A DNA stretch of 30,412 bases from an uncultured Ruminococcus sp. (GTDB taxonomy: Bacteria > Bacillota > Clostridia > Oscillospirales > Ruminococcaceae), in the NCBI GenBank assembly GCA_910579835.1, contig CAJTWQ010000019.1, positions 1 to 30,412 on the forward strand, written 5' to 3'. The position numbers were made by a program, and so were the translations under genes. Below are positions 23,050-30,412 of the stretch, one piece after another. Under the pieces are notes generated by a model. That model was given only the letters and a program-made list of their open reading frames with translations. It was not told the origin of the DNA and made no database searches. The first letter of the stretch is position 1. The number at the start of each line of letters is the position of its first letter.

Positions 23050-23201
23050 AAAAGCTGATGAAACTTGCAGCAAAAGCTTCTACCGTTCTTGCTGCTATGG
23101 CGATGTTTGTTGCCACATCTTCTGTTTCTACTTGCTGTCATTGCTGGTTTGCACAGCCTGTTGAACCGGAAGAACTCAGAAACCTTGTAAATAATAAGTA
23201 A
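23046..23201 (+). CDS. agrD: Second AgrD-like autoinducer precursor (predicted ring CHCWF)
   Basis: A 51-residue precursor. AAAGGAGGG lies seven bases before the ATG, the best ribosome binding site in the locus. The N-terminal amphipathic helix (KKLMKLAAKASTVLAAMAMF) is followed by VSTCCHCWF and the tail AQPVEPEELRNL. Aligned on Q-P-x-E-P with the first precursor, the ring would close from Cys31 to Phe35 (CHCWF). Two further Cys next to it (Cys30 and Cys33) make the exact ring uncertain. Expected to be cut and cyclised by AgrB and exported as the quorum signal. Too short for normal ORF lists. Confidence 0.82.
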   Translation: MKKLMKLAAKASTVLAAMAMFVATSSVSTCCHCWFAQPVEPEELRNLVNNK

Positions 23202-23228
23202 AAACACGAATTACGAATGGAAGATACC

Positions 23229-26200
23229 ATGAAAAAAACAACTAAATTTAAACGCATTCTTTCGGGTGTGCTGAGTGCGGCAATGGCGTTTAGTGCCGTA
23301 CCTATCGTTTCAGCTAATGCCGAGGAAAGCATGGAGTCGTATCCGTATACGCTGTTTGCAGCTTCAAGTGATGAGGGTGCTATTAAAATAAATGCAAATA
23401 ATTTTTGCGTAAACGGAAATGTAGCTACCAATGGCACTATTGTTTCAAGCGGCAATATGAACATCAACGGAATAAGAACCGAAAGTGCCGAAGAATCCAT
23501 GATCTTTATCTTTGATAAGATAGATAATCAGTATTTTTCAGCTTCTAATGTTGATGAACACGATGAGGACTATATCCTTGATGAAATAAACATCAATATC
23601 AATGTGCCTACCGAGGTACAGGGTGAAGCTACGCTGACAGGTAATATCAACATCAACAATGCACTCAAGGCTCTCGAAGATGTTAATCTCTACGGAGAAG
23701 TAAAGAATACGAACGATTCTGTTATCTTCTCTAAATATGGAGATATTGTCATTGACAGCCAGAATGTAAACCTAAATGGACTTGTTTATGCTCCGTTCGG
23801 TAGCGTGACGATCAATGCTCAAAATCTCAATCTCAATAATGTGGTTATCATTGCTGAGAGTATTGTTCTTACTTGCCCTAGTGTTAATGCAAACAATAGC
23901 AACAATGCAAGCTCTTTCGTGGGAACAACCTCAGAACCATTGGATATTCCCTATGATGAGTGGCAGTACATGAAAGACAAGAACGAGAACGATTTACCTG
24001 ATTTCTTTGAGAACCCTGATAATTGGGGACTTCTTAAAGATACAGACGGAGATCATCTTCCCGACTGCGTAGAGCAGTTTCTCGGAACAGATGCAAATCT
24101 TGTAGACACAGACGGCGATCTACTTGACGATTACTATGAGGTGTTTGTTACATACACAGATCCTACAAAACCTGATTCAGATGATAATGGCATAGATGAC
24201 GGCGATGAGGATTTTGACAGTGATGGTCTAACAAATTTTGAGGAATATACTCATAAAACTGATCCATGGAGTGATGATTCAGATGACGATGGTCTAAAAG
24301 ACGGGGAAGAAGTGAACACATATTTTACTGATCCGTTAAAGAATGATACTGATGATGATGGTCTTGAGGACGGTGAAGAAATTTATCTTGCTGATTTTGG
24401 ATTTTTACCAACAAACCCTGATTCAGATGGAGATGGAATTCTTGATGGCGATGAACGATTTGAGCAAACAATTGAACAGGATATTAATGCAGATGATGAT
24501 AAGATTTCTGCTGTCACAAAAGTATCTGTAACATTTGATTGTCCCGGAATCATTGACAAGTATGTGACACTTAAAAATATGTATAACGTTGATATGCTTT
24601 CTTCAAATGTAGTCGGTATGGTTGGAGCACCTATTGACATTACATCAACAGTGGACTTTGATTATGCAACTATTACATTTACATATGATGAAGCATTGCT
24701 TAATGGCATACCAGAGGAGAATCTTGCAATCCTTTGGTATGATGAGACTAATGATCGTTATGTAATATTGGACGAGGACACCGTAGTAGATGTGGAAAAT
24801 AATACTGTTAGTTACACTACAACACATTTTTCTACATATCTTGTAATTGATAGAGAAGTATGGTATGATTGTTGGAGAGAAAATATTGATTACAGAAACT
24901 CTCCTGTTGTTATTGAAACAGCATATGACATAAGCTTTGTGGTTGATGTTTCAGGAAGTATGGCGGGAGATCGTTTAGATAGAGCCAAAACAGCATTAAA
25001 TACATTTATTGATGCTATGTATCCATGCGATAATGCTTGCTTAGTAAAATTTGATGATTACGGAAGTGTAGTAAGTAAATACGGTTCATCTATCTCAGAA
25101 CTTAAATCAGCAGTTTCTTCGCTGTATGCATCCGGTGGAACAAGTACAAATAGTGGTTTATCGAAAGCTCTTGAAGAATTATCCCCTAATTTATCTGATG
25201 ATAAAACTGCGATGATAATATTAATATGTGATGGTGATGTTGAATATAATGTTGCAACTATGGTTTTAATTAATAAAGCGATTATCAATAATATTGCGAT
25301 ACATGCGATTAATGTGTGTGATTCGGCATCCTCAATTCTATCAGAAATATCTGAGCAAACTGGTGGTACTTATTATGTTGTAAAAACCTCATCAGAAATA
25401 GCTTCAGTTATGGCTACGCTTCAACAAAAAACTGTGTCGTCAATAGATATGACTGATTCGGATGGAGACGGATTATATGATGTTTATGAAGTAAATGGAA
25501 TGAAAATTCAGAATGGTCAAATCATAAAAACTGATCCGAATAAAGCAGATTCAGACAACGATGGCGTGAGCGATTTTGATGAAATTGGCTGTGCTCCGAT
25601 ATCTGAAGTGGTAAAATTTGCTAAATCTGAATATTCCTGCGTGCTGTTTAAATCTAAAAGCAATCCTTTGGAATTAGATAGTGATGGGGATGGGTTTCCC
25701 GACAAATATGTAGAAACATTATCTACAGAAATATACTATCCTTATGATGATCCAAATCCTTTTAAGTCCGATGTTACAGAAACTACATTAAAAAACGATT
25801 TCTTCTCTATTGATTATGACTATAAAGCCGATGTTGCTGAAGTAGATTGGAAAACAAAAAATAATGGTAACAGTGCTTCCTACGGAGGATATCAAGGCTG
25901 GTTTGGAAAATATGGTTATACGAAAGATGTTAATTGTTTTTGTAATCAACAAGTATCAGGTGACACAATGCACAGCTATGGTTGTGGAATAATTGCTGTT
26001 GCAGATATGTTTATGTATATGTTTATTTCTAATAATGATAATGGATATTTTTACTACGGAGATTGGGCTATGTATTTGGGAAATAATTTTAAAGGAATCG
26101 ACTTTGATATGTATGTTTTCTATATTATGGTAATTTCCAATTATTTCGAAATGTACGGTAGACCAATAAACGGAACTGCAGCTGCTTATTTACCCTTTAA

Positions 26201-26630
26201 TTTAAAATGGAGTATCAAAATAATTGGCTTGTTAAATGATATGGATTTAAAAATTAAATGGGGAAATAGTACGAATTCAAAAAAATGTCTTAAAAATATG
26301 AAGGAAATGCTAAAAAATGACATTCCTGTTGTTTTTTCTTGTTCAGTTAGAGAAAGCAAAGCTTTACAATTATACTGTTTCAAGGAACATGTTTATACCA
26401 AAAATGATTATATTAAAGATGATGGAAGCTATGAATTCGCACCTACGGTAGATTCACATTATATGGTTGCAACGGGTATTGTCGAGTATAGTGATGATGT
26501 TAAAGATCTTGTTGGGAGAGAAAAAATGATACGTATAGCAACTTATGGAAAGGAATATTATGTGGACTTTGATGATTATGCCGACCTTCTTTCATCAGTT
26601 GATACAAACATAATGATTATAAAAAAATGA
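23229..26630 (+). CDS. Large secreted protein: TSP3 calcium repeats, von Willebrand A domain, C39-like cysteine peptidase
   Basis: 1133 residues. ATG 23229 has GGAAG five bases upstream. Signal peptide to about 31 (SAVPIVSANA). Residues about 50-235 form an Asn-rich beta-helix-like region (NININ, VNLNG). About 252-414 has thrombospondin type 3 repeats (DTDGDHLPD, DSDDDGLKDGEE, DSDGDGILDGDE), with two more sets near 740-790 and 815-830. About 560-735 is a vWA domain with a complete metal site: DVSGS, the Thr in GGTSTNSG, and the Asp in LICDGD. About 860-1133 looks like a papain/C39-type peptidase: Cys919 in YGCGIIAVADMF and His1077 in DSHYMVATG. It could bind surfaces through metal and cut a protein or bacteriocin leader. 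Base composition becomes AT-rich toward the 3' half. Confidence 0.75.
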   Translation: MKKTTKFKRILSGVLSAAMAFSAVPIVSANAEESMESYPYTLFAASSDEGAIKINANNFCVNGNVATNGTIVSSGNMNINGIRTESAEESMIFIFDKIDNQYFSASNVDEHDEDYILDEINININVPTEVQGEATLTGNININNALKALEDVNLYGEVKNTNDSVIFSKYGDIVIDSQNVNLNGLVYAPFGSVTINAQNLNLNNVVIIAESIVLTCPSVNANNSNNASSFVGTTSEPLDIPYDEWQYMKDKNENDLPDFFENPDNWGLLKDTDGDHLPDCVEQFLGTDANLVDTDGDLLDDYYEVFVTYTDPTKPDSDDNGIDDGDEDFDSDGLTNFEEYTHKTDPWSDDSDDDGLKDGEEVNTYFTDPLKNDTDDDGLEDGEEIYLADFGFLPTNPDSDGDGILDGDERFEQTIEQDINADDDKISAVTKVSVTFDCPGIIDKYVTLKNMYNVDMLSSNVVGMVGAPIDITSTVDFDYATITFTYDEALLNGIPEENLAILWYDETNDRYVILDEDTVVDVENNTVSYTTTHFSTYLVIDREVWYDCWRENIDYRNSPVVIETAYDISFVVDVSGSMAGDRLDRAKTALNTFIDAMYPCDNACLVKFDDYGSVVSKYGSSISELKSAVSSLYASGGTSTNSGLSKALEELSPNLSDDKTAMIILICDGDVEYNVATMVLINKAIINNIAIHAINVCDSASSILSEISEQTGGTYYVVKTSSEIASVMATLQQKTVSSIDMTDSDGDGLYDVYEVNGMKIQNGQIIKTDPNKADSDNDGVSDFDEIGCAPISEVVKFAKSEYSCVLFKSKSNPLELDSDGDGFPDKYVETLSTEIYYPYDDPNPFKSDVTETTLKNDFFSIDYDYKADVAEVDWKTKNNGNSASYGGYQGWFGKYGYTKDVNCFCNQQVSGDTMHSYGCGIIAVADMFMYMFISNNDNGYFYYGDWAMYLGNNFKGIDFDMYVFYIMVISNYFEMYGRPINGTAAAYLPFNLKWSIKIIGLLNDMDLKIKWGNSTNSKKCLKNMKEMLKNDIPVVFSCSVRESKALQLYCFKEHVYTKNDYIKDDGSYEFAPTVDSHYMVATGIVEYSDDVKDLVGREKMIRIATYGKEYYVDFDDYADLLSSVDTNIMIIKK

Positions 26631-27295
26631 AACTAAGAAAGAAATTAATCATTACTATCTTCATTTGTCTTCTTTGTATATTGGGCACTGCTTTGGTTTT
26701 TTTATTAAAACACAGAGCTAATATTAAAGTGGATTATTGTAAAGGTATTGGAAAACAAATTGAAAATCTTAAACTAAAACAATTTCAATTAAATGTAATT
26801 GATTATGGTGATACGCAAGAGAATGTAATTTTTTACTTCAATTTGAAAAATAAAAGTAAATTTAATCATGATGAGTGCGTTGAAGATATTTCTATAGTTA
26901 GAAATATTGTTACTGAATTTTTAAATCAAAATCCTTCAAACAAATTAAACAATAGATTGGTGGCATTTGTTTTTCAGACTTTACCTGGAGATTCAATTTC
27001 AATGTTCAATTACAATAATAATGAGAAACTGATTAATCCCGCACAATTCCATTTTTTTTCATTTTTAAATGTAAATTTATCTTCAGCTACAGATTTTTAT
27101 GATGCTAAAATTATTGATATAAAAGTAGATGAAAAAGAGAAACTTTATCTTTTGAAAAATTTTAAAAATTTAGAGAAAGTATATTTAAATGGAAAAGTCT
27201 TAACAGAAGATGAAAAAAAATATCTACTTAATATCCTTCCAAATTGTATGATAATTTGTAATGGTGTATCAATATCTGACGTTAACATTGAATAG
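26627..27295 (+). CDS. Membrane-anchored partner of the secreted protein, unknown function
   Basis: A 222-residue protein. Its ATG overlaps the preceding stop (ATGA), so it is translated with the vWA/peptidase protein. The N-terminus is basic (MKLRKKL) with one membrane helix (IITIFICLLCILGTALVFLL, 9-28), then a Lys/Asn-rich domain facing outside. Near the end there is a leucine-rich-like 'LYLLKNFKNLEKVYLNGK'. No known family recognised. Tight coupling suggests a partner, anchor or inhibitor of the large protein. Very AT-rich. Confidence 0.6.
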   Translation: MKLRKKLIITIFICLLCILGTALVFLLKHRANIKVDYCKGIGKQIENLKLKQFQLNVIDYGDTQENVIFYFNLKNKSKFNHDECVEDISIVRNIVTEFLNQNPSNKLNNRLVAFVFQTLPGDSISMFNYNNNEKLINPAQFHFFSFLNVNLSSATDFYDAKIIDIKVDEKEKLYLLKNFKNLEKVYLNGKVLTEDEKKYLLNILPNCMIICNGVSISDVNIE

Positions 27296-27332
27296 TATAT
27301 GAACTCAGCCTGTCCATACCCCCGCTGCAAAC

Positions 27333-27668
27333 ATGTCAGAGAGTAAAAAAGCGGCGAAAAATCAAACAGAAACAAATATGAATCAATGGTGTATAACAGT
27401 ATTTGTATCAAAAGTTGATGGTGCAATTACTGTTTTGGATAAACTCAATAACTATCTTGAGAGATATGGATTTGAGAGAGCCAGTCGTGAGGGGAATTTA
27501 AACGTTTATTCTACACATTACATAAGTGCAGTAATGGGAAATGTTTGGGATGCATGGGATTACAATTATTATATTAACAAGATTTCGATTAATGGAGATA
27601 TAGGTGTAGTGGATGATACTATAACTGATGAAGAAATTATAAACTGGTTTGGTTGGGAAAGACCTTAA
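27333..27668 (+). CDS. Small hypothetical protein, start uncertain
   Basis: 111 residues if started at ATG 27333, which has no ribosome binding site. The stretch before Met16 (27378) is Lys-rich and does not look like the rest, so the true start is more likely 27378 (MNQWCITVFVSKVDGAI). The body is acidic with many aromatic residues and ends GDIGVVDDTITDEEIINWFGWERP. No family recognised. A partial second copy of its end follows in the same frame. Small, AT-rich and duplicated genes after a secreted effector are reminiscent of immunity genes, but nothing here proves that. Confidence 0.45.
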   Translation: MSESKKAAKNQTETNMNQWCITVFVSKVDGAITVLDKLNNYLERYGFERASREGNLNVYSTHYISAVMGNVWDAWDYNYYINKISINGDIGVVDDTITDEEIINWFGWERP

Positions 27669-27794
27669 AAAGTACTAAATGCTCCATATATTTATAAATT
27701 TTCAAACATGGGCGATATAGGAAAAATTGATGATACAATTACAAATTCTGAAATTATTGATTGGTGCGATTGGGTAAAGGTAGAATCGGCATGA
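27669..27794 (+). pseudogene. Duplicated 3' fragment of the preceding small gene
   Basis: Directly after the stop of the preceding gene and in the same frame, 41 codons read ...FSNMGDIGKIDDTITNSEIIDWCDW... This matches the end of the upstream protein (NGDIGVVDDTITDEEIINWFGW) with many substitutions. It is the remains of a diverged tandem copy whose 5' part is lost. Its TGA overlaps the next ATG (ATGA). Confidence 0.65.
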
Positions 27795-27959
27795 GATACA
27801 TTGTTGGTATAATAGCATGCATAATATGCATAGTTATTGATGTATTTGCTTTTATTTTTGATAAAAACAAATCAAAAAAATGTATGTTTTCTTATTTTAT
27901 CCATAATTTTCACTGCAATAGCGGTATTATGTCTACTATATGGTTTATCTCAGACATAA
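27791..27959 (+). pseudogene. Small two-helix membrane protein gene with a frameshift in a 7-A run
   Basis: ATG 27791 overlaps the preceding stop. The first helix (YIVGIIACIICIVIDVFAFIF) is followed by DKNKSKK and a run of seven A (27874-27880). The written frame then gives non-hydrophobic residues to 27997. The +1 frame gives a second clean membrane helix (VCFLILSIIFTAIAVLCLLY) and stops at TAA 27957-27959. With six A the protein would be about 55 residues with two helices. Function unknown; small membrane proteins at this place would suit an immunity or export role. From 27960 to 28205 I see nothing identifiable. Confidence 0.5.
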
Positions 27960-28205
27960 AGCGTGCAAGTTTAAATTTTTGCAAAGCTTGTTTGTAAACA
28001 GAACGATTTATAAAGCCATATGAATTCTATAAGTAGACTACTCATCATATGATAGCTTTTGATTTGATTTTCGTTCCATTAATAAAAAGATGTTAATAAA
28101 CCATAGCCTGTTTGTGCGCTTACATTCCGTTTCGCACAAGTCCAAATCAGTGTTATGCCGCACACCACAATAGATGCATCCCCTATTTGAACTGAATAAC
28201 CATAT

Positions 28206-28243
28206 AGCACTCTCTCAAAGCGTTTCTGAGAGAGTGCTTTTTT
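28206..28243 (+). terminator. Strong terminator after the secreted-protein gene cluster
   Basis: A perfect 12-bp stem (AGCACTCTCTCA with TGAGAGAGTGCT) closes a 9-base loop and is followed by TTTTT. It would end transcription that reads through from the agr operon. Confidence 0.9.
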
Positions 28244-28249
28244 CGGCAA

Positions 28250-28570
28250 TTACGTTTTTATGCTCCGCAAGCTCGGACGGCGCTGAGAGTATTTCCATTT
28301 GTCTAAGAGCATTGTCAAGCGGAGGTTATCTCGTTGATATACTGACTTCCACGATCCGAATGAATTATTGCTCCTTTCATAGATTTCATTGTACTCGTCT
28401 TCTTCTCTTATTTCTATCATCTTCGCCGCCAGTCGGGTGTATTTCCAAGGCTTATCCTTGTTTTTTAGGTACTCGTAAAATCTCTGTCTTGATACGCCCA
28501 ATGCCTTGCAGTAGAATGCGATTTTACCTGTTATTCTGCCGTTATCGGTTTTTAGAGCAATTAACTTCAT
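28250..28570 (-). pseudogene. IS3-family OrfB transposase with large internal deletion
   Basis: The N-terminal helix-turn-helix part is normal (GRITGKIAFYCKALGVSRQRFYEYLKNK). After EYNEIYE the sequence jumps: read in another frame, the next bases give MKGAIIHSDRGSQY, the conserved second-Asp region of the DDE core. About 120-150 codons between them, including the first catalytic Asp, are missing. Downstream of QYINEITSA the DDE part also stops early. The remaining frame ends in unrelated residues. No active transposase can be made. Confidence 0.78.
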
Positions 28571-28905
28571 TCTTTCCTTTTTGCATACTTCTGACGGCTC
28601 GCTGCGAAAAAAGCCGATGCTTCCTCCAGAAACTCATTCAATTCTTTTAGCTTCCTTATTTCTTTTTCCTGCTCTTTTATTTGCCGGCGTGCTTCCTGCA
28701 GCTGCTGGGCAAGATTCAATGCTTCTCCGGGTGTTCTGCTTCCTATTCCTGTATCTATTTCACCCTTTCTGCTTTTCCTTACCCAGCCGTCTAACGTCCC
28801 TTGGGGTATTCCTAATTCTTCCGCTGCCTGCTTGATTCCCATTTCTTTTGATAGCTTTACTGCCTCTGCTTTAAACTTTTCATCGTATTTTTTCACTGTT
28901 CCCAT
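28567..28905 (-). CDS. IS3-family OrfA (transposase helix-turn-helix protein)
   Basis: 112 residues. The HTH is at the N-terminus (KFKAEAVKLSKEMGIKQAAE, then ELGIPQGTLDGWVRK), followed by a leucine-zipper-like coiled coil (LQEARRQIKEQEKEIRKLKE). This is typical of IS3/IS150 OrfA, with normal length. GGAG lies 11 bases upstream. It looks intact, but its OrfB partner is broken, so at most it acts as a DNA-binding regulator of related copies elsewhere. Confidence 0.85.
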   Translation of the reverse strand: MGTVKKYDEKFKAEAVKLSKEMGIKQAAEELGIPQGTLDGWVRKSRKGEIDTGIGSRTPGEALNLAQQLQEARRQIKEQEKEIRKLKELNEFLEEASAFFAASRQKYAKRKE

Positions 28906-28929
28906 TTTTCACACGCTCCTTCTTCTTTT

Positions 28930-28956
28930 ATTATATTTTTTTGTGTTTTGTGTCAA
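28930..28956 (-). promoter_or_regulatory. Promoter of the IS3-family element
   Basis: On the minus strand, TTGACA (28956-28951), a short 15-base spacer and TATAAT (28935-28930). Both boxes are perfect but the spacer is short, a common way for insertion sequences to keep expression low. Confidence 0.6.
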
Positions 28957-29041
28957 GTTTTATTGTACTACATATGCTTTGAACGTTAAGCCCGAAAAAT
29001 TTATGTAAATCTAAAGTAAGACGAGAGCGAAAGGTGAAAAT

Positions 29042-29701
29042 ATGGTAAATGAATTTTTAATGTATGCTTATTTCGGCATTACAAAAGCAGACAAAAAAGA
29101 TATTATCCTCAAAAAATCTGCCGAAAGAGCGTATCTCGACTTATGCAGAACGATCAAATTAAAAACAGAAAATGAGGACGTTAAAACAAAATACAAAGCC
29201 CAAATATGCGAAATGCTCGTCAAGGAGTATGGTGTTTTGCTGAATGCTGCTGAAAGTTCTGACGATAAACAGAGCGCCTTTGACAGCGAGCATAACAGAA
29301 TCTGTGAAGAAATCATCAAAGCATATTCTGAAATCAGCGGACTTACATACGGACAGGCTCAGAAATGGCTGAATATGATGCTGAAATATGTGCTTTTGGT
29401 TGAGGGGGATTCTGTACTGAAAAGTTATCTGCATATTCCCGTTGACAGCTACATGATGCAGACGGTCGGTTCAGATAATTCAAAGATGAAACATTGTCTA
29501 AAACTGGAGTGCGTTCCGAAAAAGGACGGTACTGTCGGCAAGTACAGCGAAAGCACCTCGAAGCCTTGGAGCAAGTGGAACTATGACGAGTATATCGCCT
29601 TTCAAAATTCTGTAAGAACCGCTGTTTCCGAAAGCGACTATAATTCTCCTATTGAATGGGAGAATGAGGCTTGGATTGAAGTTGCGGAAATAAAAAAATA
29701 A
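29042..29701 (+). CDS. Hypothetical helical protein
   Basis: A 219-residue protein; AAAGGTGA lies six bases before the ATG. Mostly helical and soluble, with a conserved-looking block LTYGQAQKWLNMMLKYVLLV (about 100-119) and a Trp-rich end (KPWSKWNYDEYIAFQ, then SPIEWENEAWIEV). I recall similar uncharacterised proteins in accessory regions of Clostridia, but no function. It is followed by the zinc-ribbon gene after 20 bases and is probably co-transcribed with it. Confidence 0.65.
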   Translation: MVNEFLMYAYFGITKADKKDIILKKSAERAYLDLCRTIKLKTENEDVKTKYKAQICEMLVKEYGVLLNAAESSDDKQSAFDSEHNRICEEIIKAYSEISGLTYGQAQKWLNMMLKYVLLVEGDSVLKSYLHIPVDSYMMQTVGSDNSKMKHCLKLECVPKKDGTVGKYSESTSKPWSKWNYDEYIAFQNSVRTAVSESDYNSPIEWENEAWIEVAEIKK

Positions 29702-29721
29702 ATTGTTAAGGAGAAATAGTT

Positions 29722-30360
29722 ATGGCATTTTGTATTAATTGCGGAAATAAGTTAGGCGCAGTAGCTGCCTTTTGCCCTCAATGCGGAACACCGGTAAACA
29801 ACAATGCAAGCCAAAATACAACTCAACAGAATGCAGCACCGCCTATCACACAGAATCAGACTGCACAGAATCACTCCTCACAGGGAATGCACGAATCATT
29901 TTCGCCAAAGTGGGGATTAGGCGGTAAAAGCTTTACATTTACAGACGATTCTTTGATTTATGGAACTGAAACCATACCGTATACTCAACTTACAACAATC
30001 AGTATTCTTACTCCTCCTACAAGACTTACAAACGGTGTAGCGCAGACAAAAACCAAGGACGGCAAAGTTCTCACATTGGCATATGAGAACACTCAAAAAG
30101 ATCGTTTTGCTGCTGCTTTAAGCGTTGTTAATGAGAAGATTGATGAAGCCAATGACCAGAAAGATTATCAATTCAGATTTCAATCTCCGACCGGAACGAA
30201 AATTGAAGTATATGAAGATTATCTTATGATGTATTATGTTTCGGCAAGTGCAACAAAGGTATTTTCCAATGCCGTCGGCGGAGGGGCTACTGGGAAGATT
30301 GTTCATTTCCCGGATATAAGTGATATACAGTTTATGCTATGTTCACTTGAATCAACATAA
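29722..30360 (+). CDS. Zinc-ribbon protein with C-terminal beta domains
   Basis: 212 residues; AAGGAGAAA lies seven bases before the ATG. The N-terminal zinc ribbon (CINCGNKLG...FCPQCGTPV, residues 4-25) has two CxxC pairs. A low-complexity Asn/Gln/Thr linker (about 26-55) is followed by a beta-rich region (GKSFTFTDDSLIYGTETIPY, about 68-135) with a pleckstrin-like pattern, and a second similar half (TGTKIEVYEDYLMMYYV). There is no membrane helix or signal peptide. Function unknown. The last 52 bases of the window hold no gene. Confidence 0.7.
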   Translation: MAFCINCGNKLGAVAAFCPQCGTPVNNNASQNTTQQNAAPPITQNQTAQNHSSQGMHESFSPKWGLGGKSFTFTDDSLIYGTETIPYTQLTTISILTPPTRLTNGVAQTKTKDGKVLTLAYENTQKDRFAAALSVVNEKIDEANDQKDYQFRFQSPTGTKIEVYEDYLMMYYVSASATKVFSNAVGGGATGKIVHFPDISDIQFMLCSLEST

Positions 30361-30412
30361 ATGATGGAATTGTTTCGGCATTAAGTATAAAGGTTAAAGC
30401 TCAGCGGATCAC

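Larger units (their letters stand above)
28250..28972 (-). mobile_element. Internally deleted IS3-family insertion sequence
   Basis: OrfA and a shortened OrfB lie in the IS3 arrangement (overlap of 4 bases) on the minus strand. The upstream end probably reaches TGTAGTACAATAAAAC (complement of about 28957-28972), the likely terminal repeat. The matching left end cannot be found, so the element is truncated as well as deleted inside. It cannot move by itself. Confidence 0.7.

Noticed and set aside
27299..27346. 15-codon frame MNSACPYPRCKHVRE with a CPYPRC-H pattern
   Set aside because: It looks like the start of a zinc-binding protein but is too short, lacks a ribosome binding site and stops at once.
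28016..28060. Short palindromic stretch around CATATG
   Set aside because: It is AT-rich, short and imperfect, and no gene or promoter is placed to use it.
1..30412. CRISPR array
   Set aside because: No set of regularly spaced repeats of 23-40 bases and no cas gene is present.

Overview
The window looks like a chromosomal segment of an endospore-lineage, fibre-degrading gut Firmicute, most like Ruminococcus (Oscillospiraceae). The evidence is a dockerin-bearing family 11 rhamnogalacturonan lyase with a Thr-rich linker, yqfC/yqfD/ylbJ sporulation genes, strong TTGACA/TATAAT-type promoters and Gram-positive ribosome binding sites. The genus is inferred from gene content; no database was searched.

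Layout. (1) 1-1519: edge of a decayed mobile region, with the tail of a phage HK97-gp10-like gene, a truncated small gene, the C-terminus of a large serine recombinase and a two-helix membrane protein, ending at a tRNA-Pro(GGG) with a consensus promoter and terminator. (2) 1664-16234: orderly chromosome. It holds a membrane GGDEF protein, a dockerin pectin lyase transcribed divergently from a XylR-like sensor/degenerate-GGDEF/AraC regulator, the sporulation genes yqfC-yqfD and ylbJ, and a tight operon ymfF-ymfH-lgt-folD closed by a terminator. (3) 16235-21046: a graveyard of integrative-element genes: PAPS-reductase tail, a gene with an in-frame amber codon, an Rpn nuclease/transposase, a topoisomerase TOPRIM fragment carrying two small palindromic insertions, a frameshifted repeat protein and a SLOG fragment. 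(4) 21069-27959: an agr-type quorum-sensing locus. It has a LytTR response regulator, a kinase remnant without its sensor half, a LytTR-type promoter with two direct repeats, AgrB, and TWO tandem AgrD-like peptide precursors that are too short to appear in ordinary ORF lists. Immediately downstream are a 1133-residue secreted protein (TSP3 repeats, von Willebrand A domain, C39-like cysteine peptidase), a coupled membrane-anchored partner and small partly duplicated genes. (5) 28206-30412: a terminator, a deleted IS3-family element, and two hypothetical genes, one with a zinc ribbon.

How the genes work together. The pectin lyase and its divergent regulator probably form a rhamnogalacturonan-responsive unit. 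The agr genes and the large secreted protein lie on one strand with almost no gaps, so the secreted protein is probably made under quorum control. The kinase is broken, and AgrB and one neighbour carry single-A indels, so the circuit is either decaying, phase-variable, or affected by sequence errors. That question, and the paired AgrD precursors, are the most interesting points in the window.
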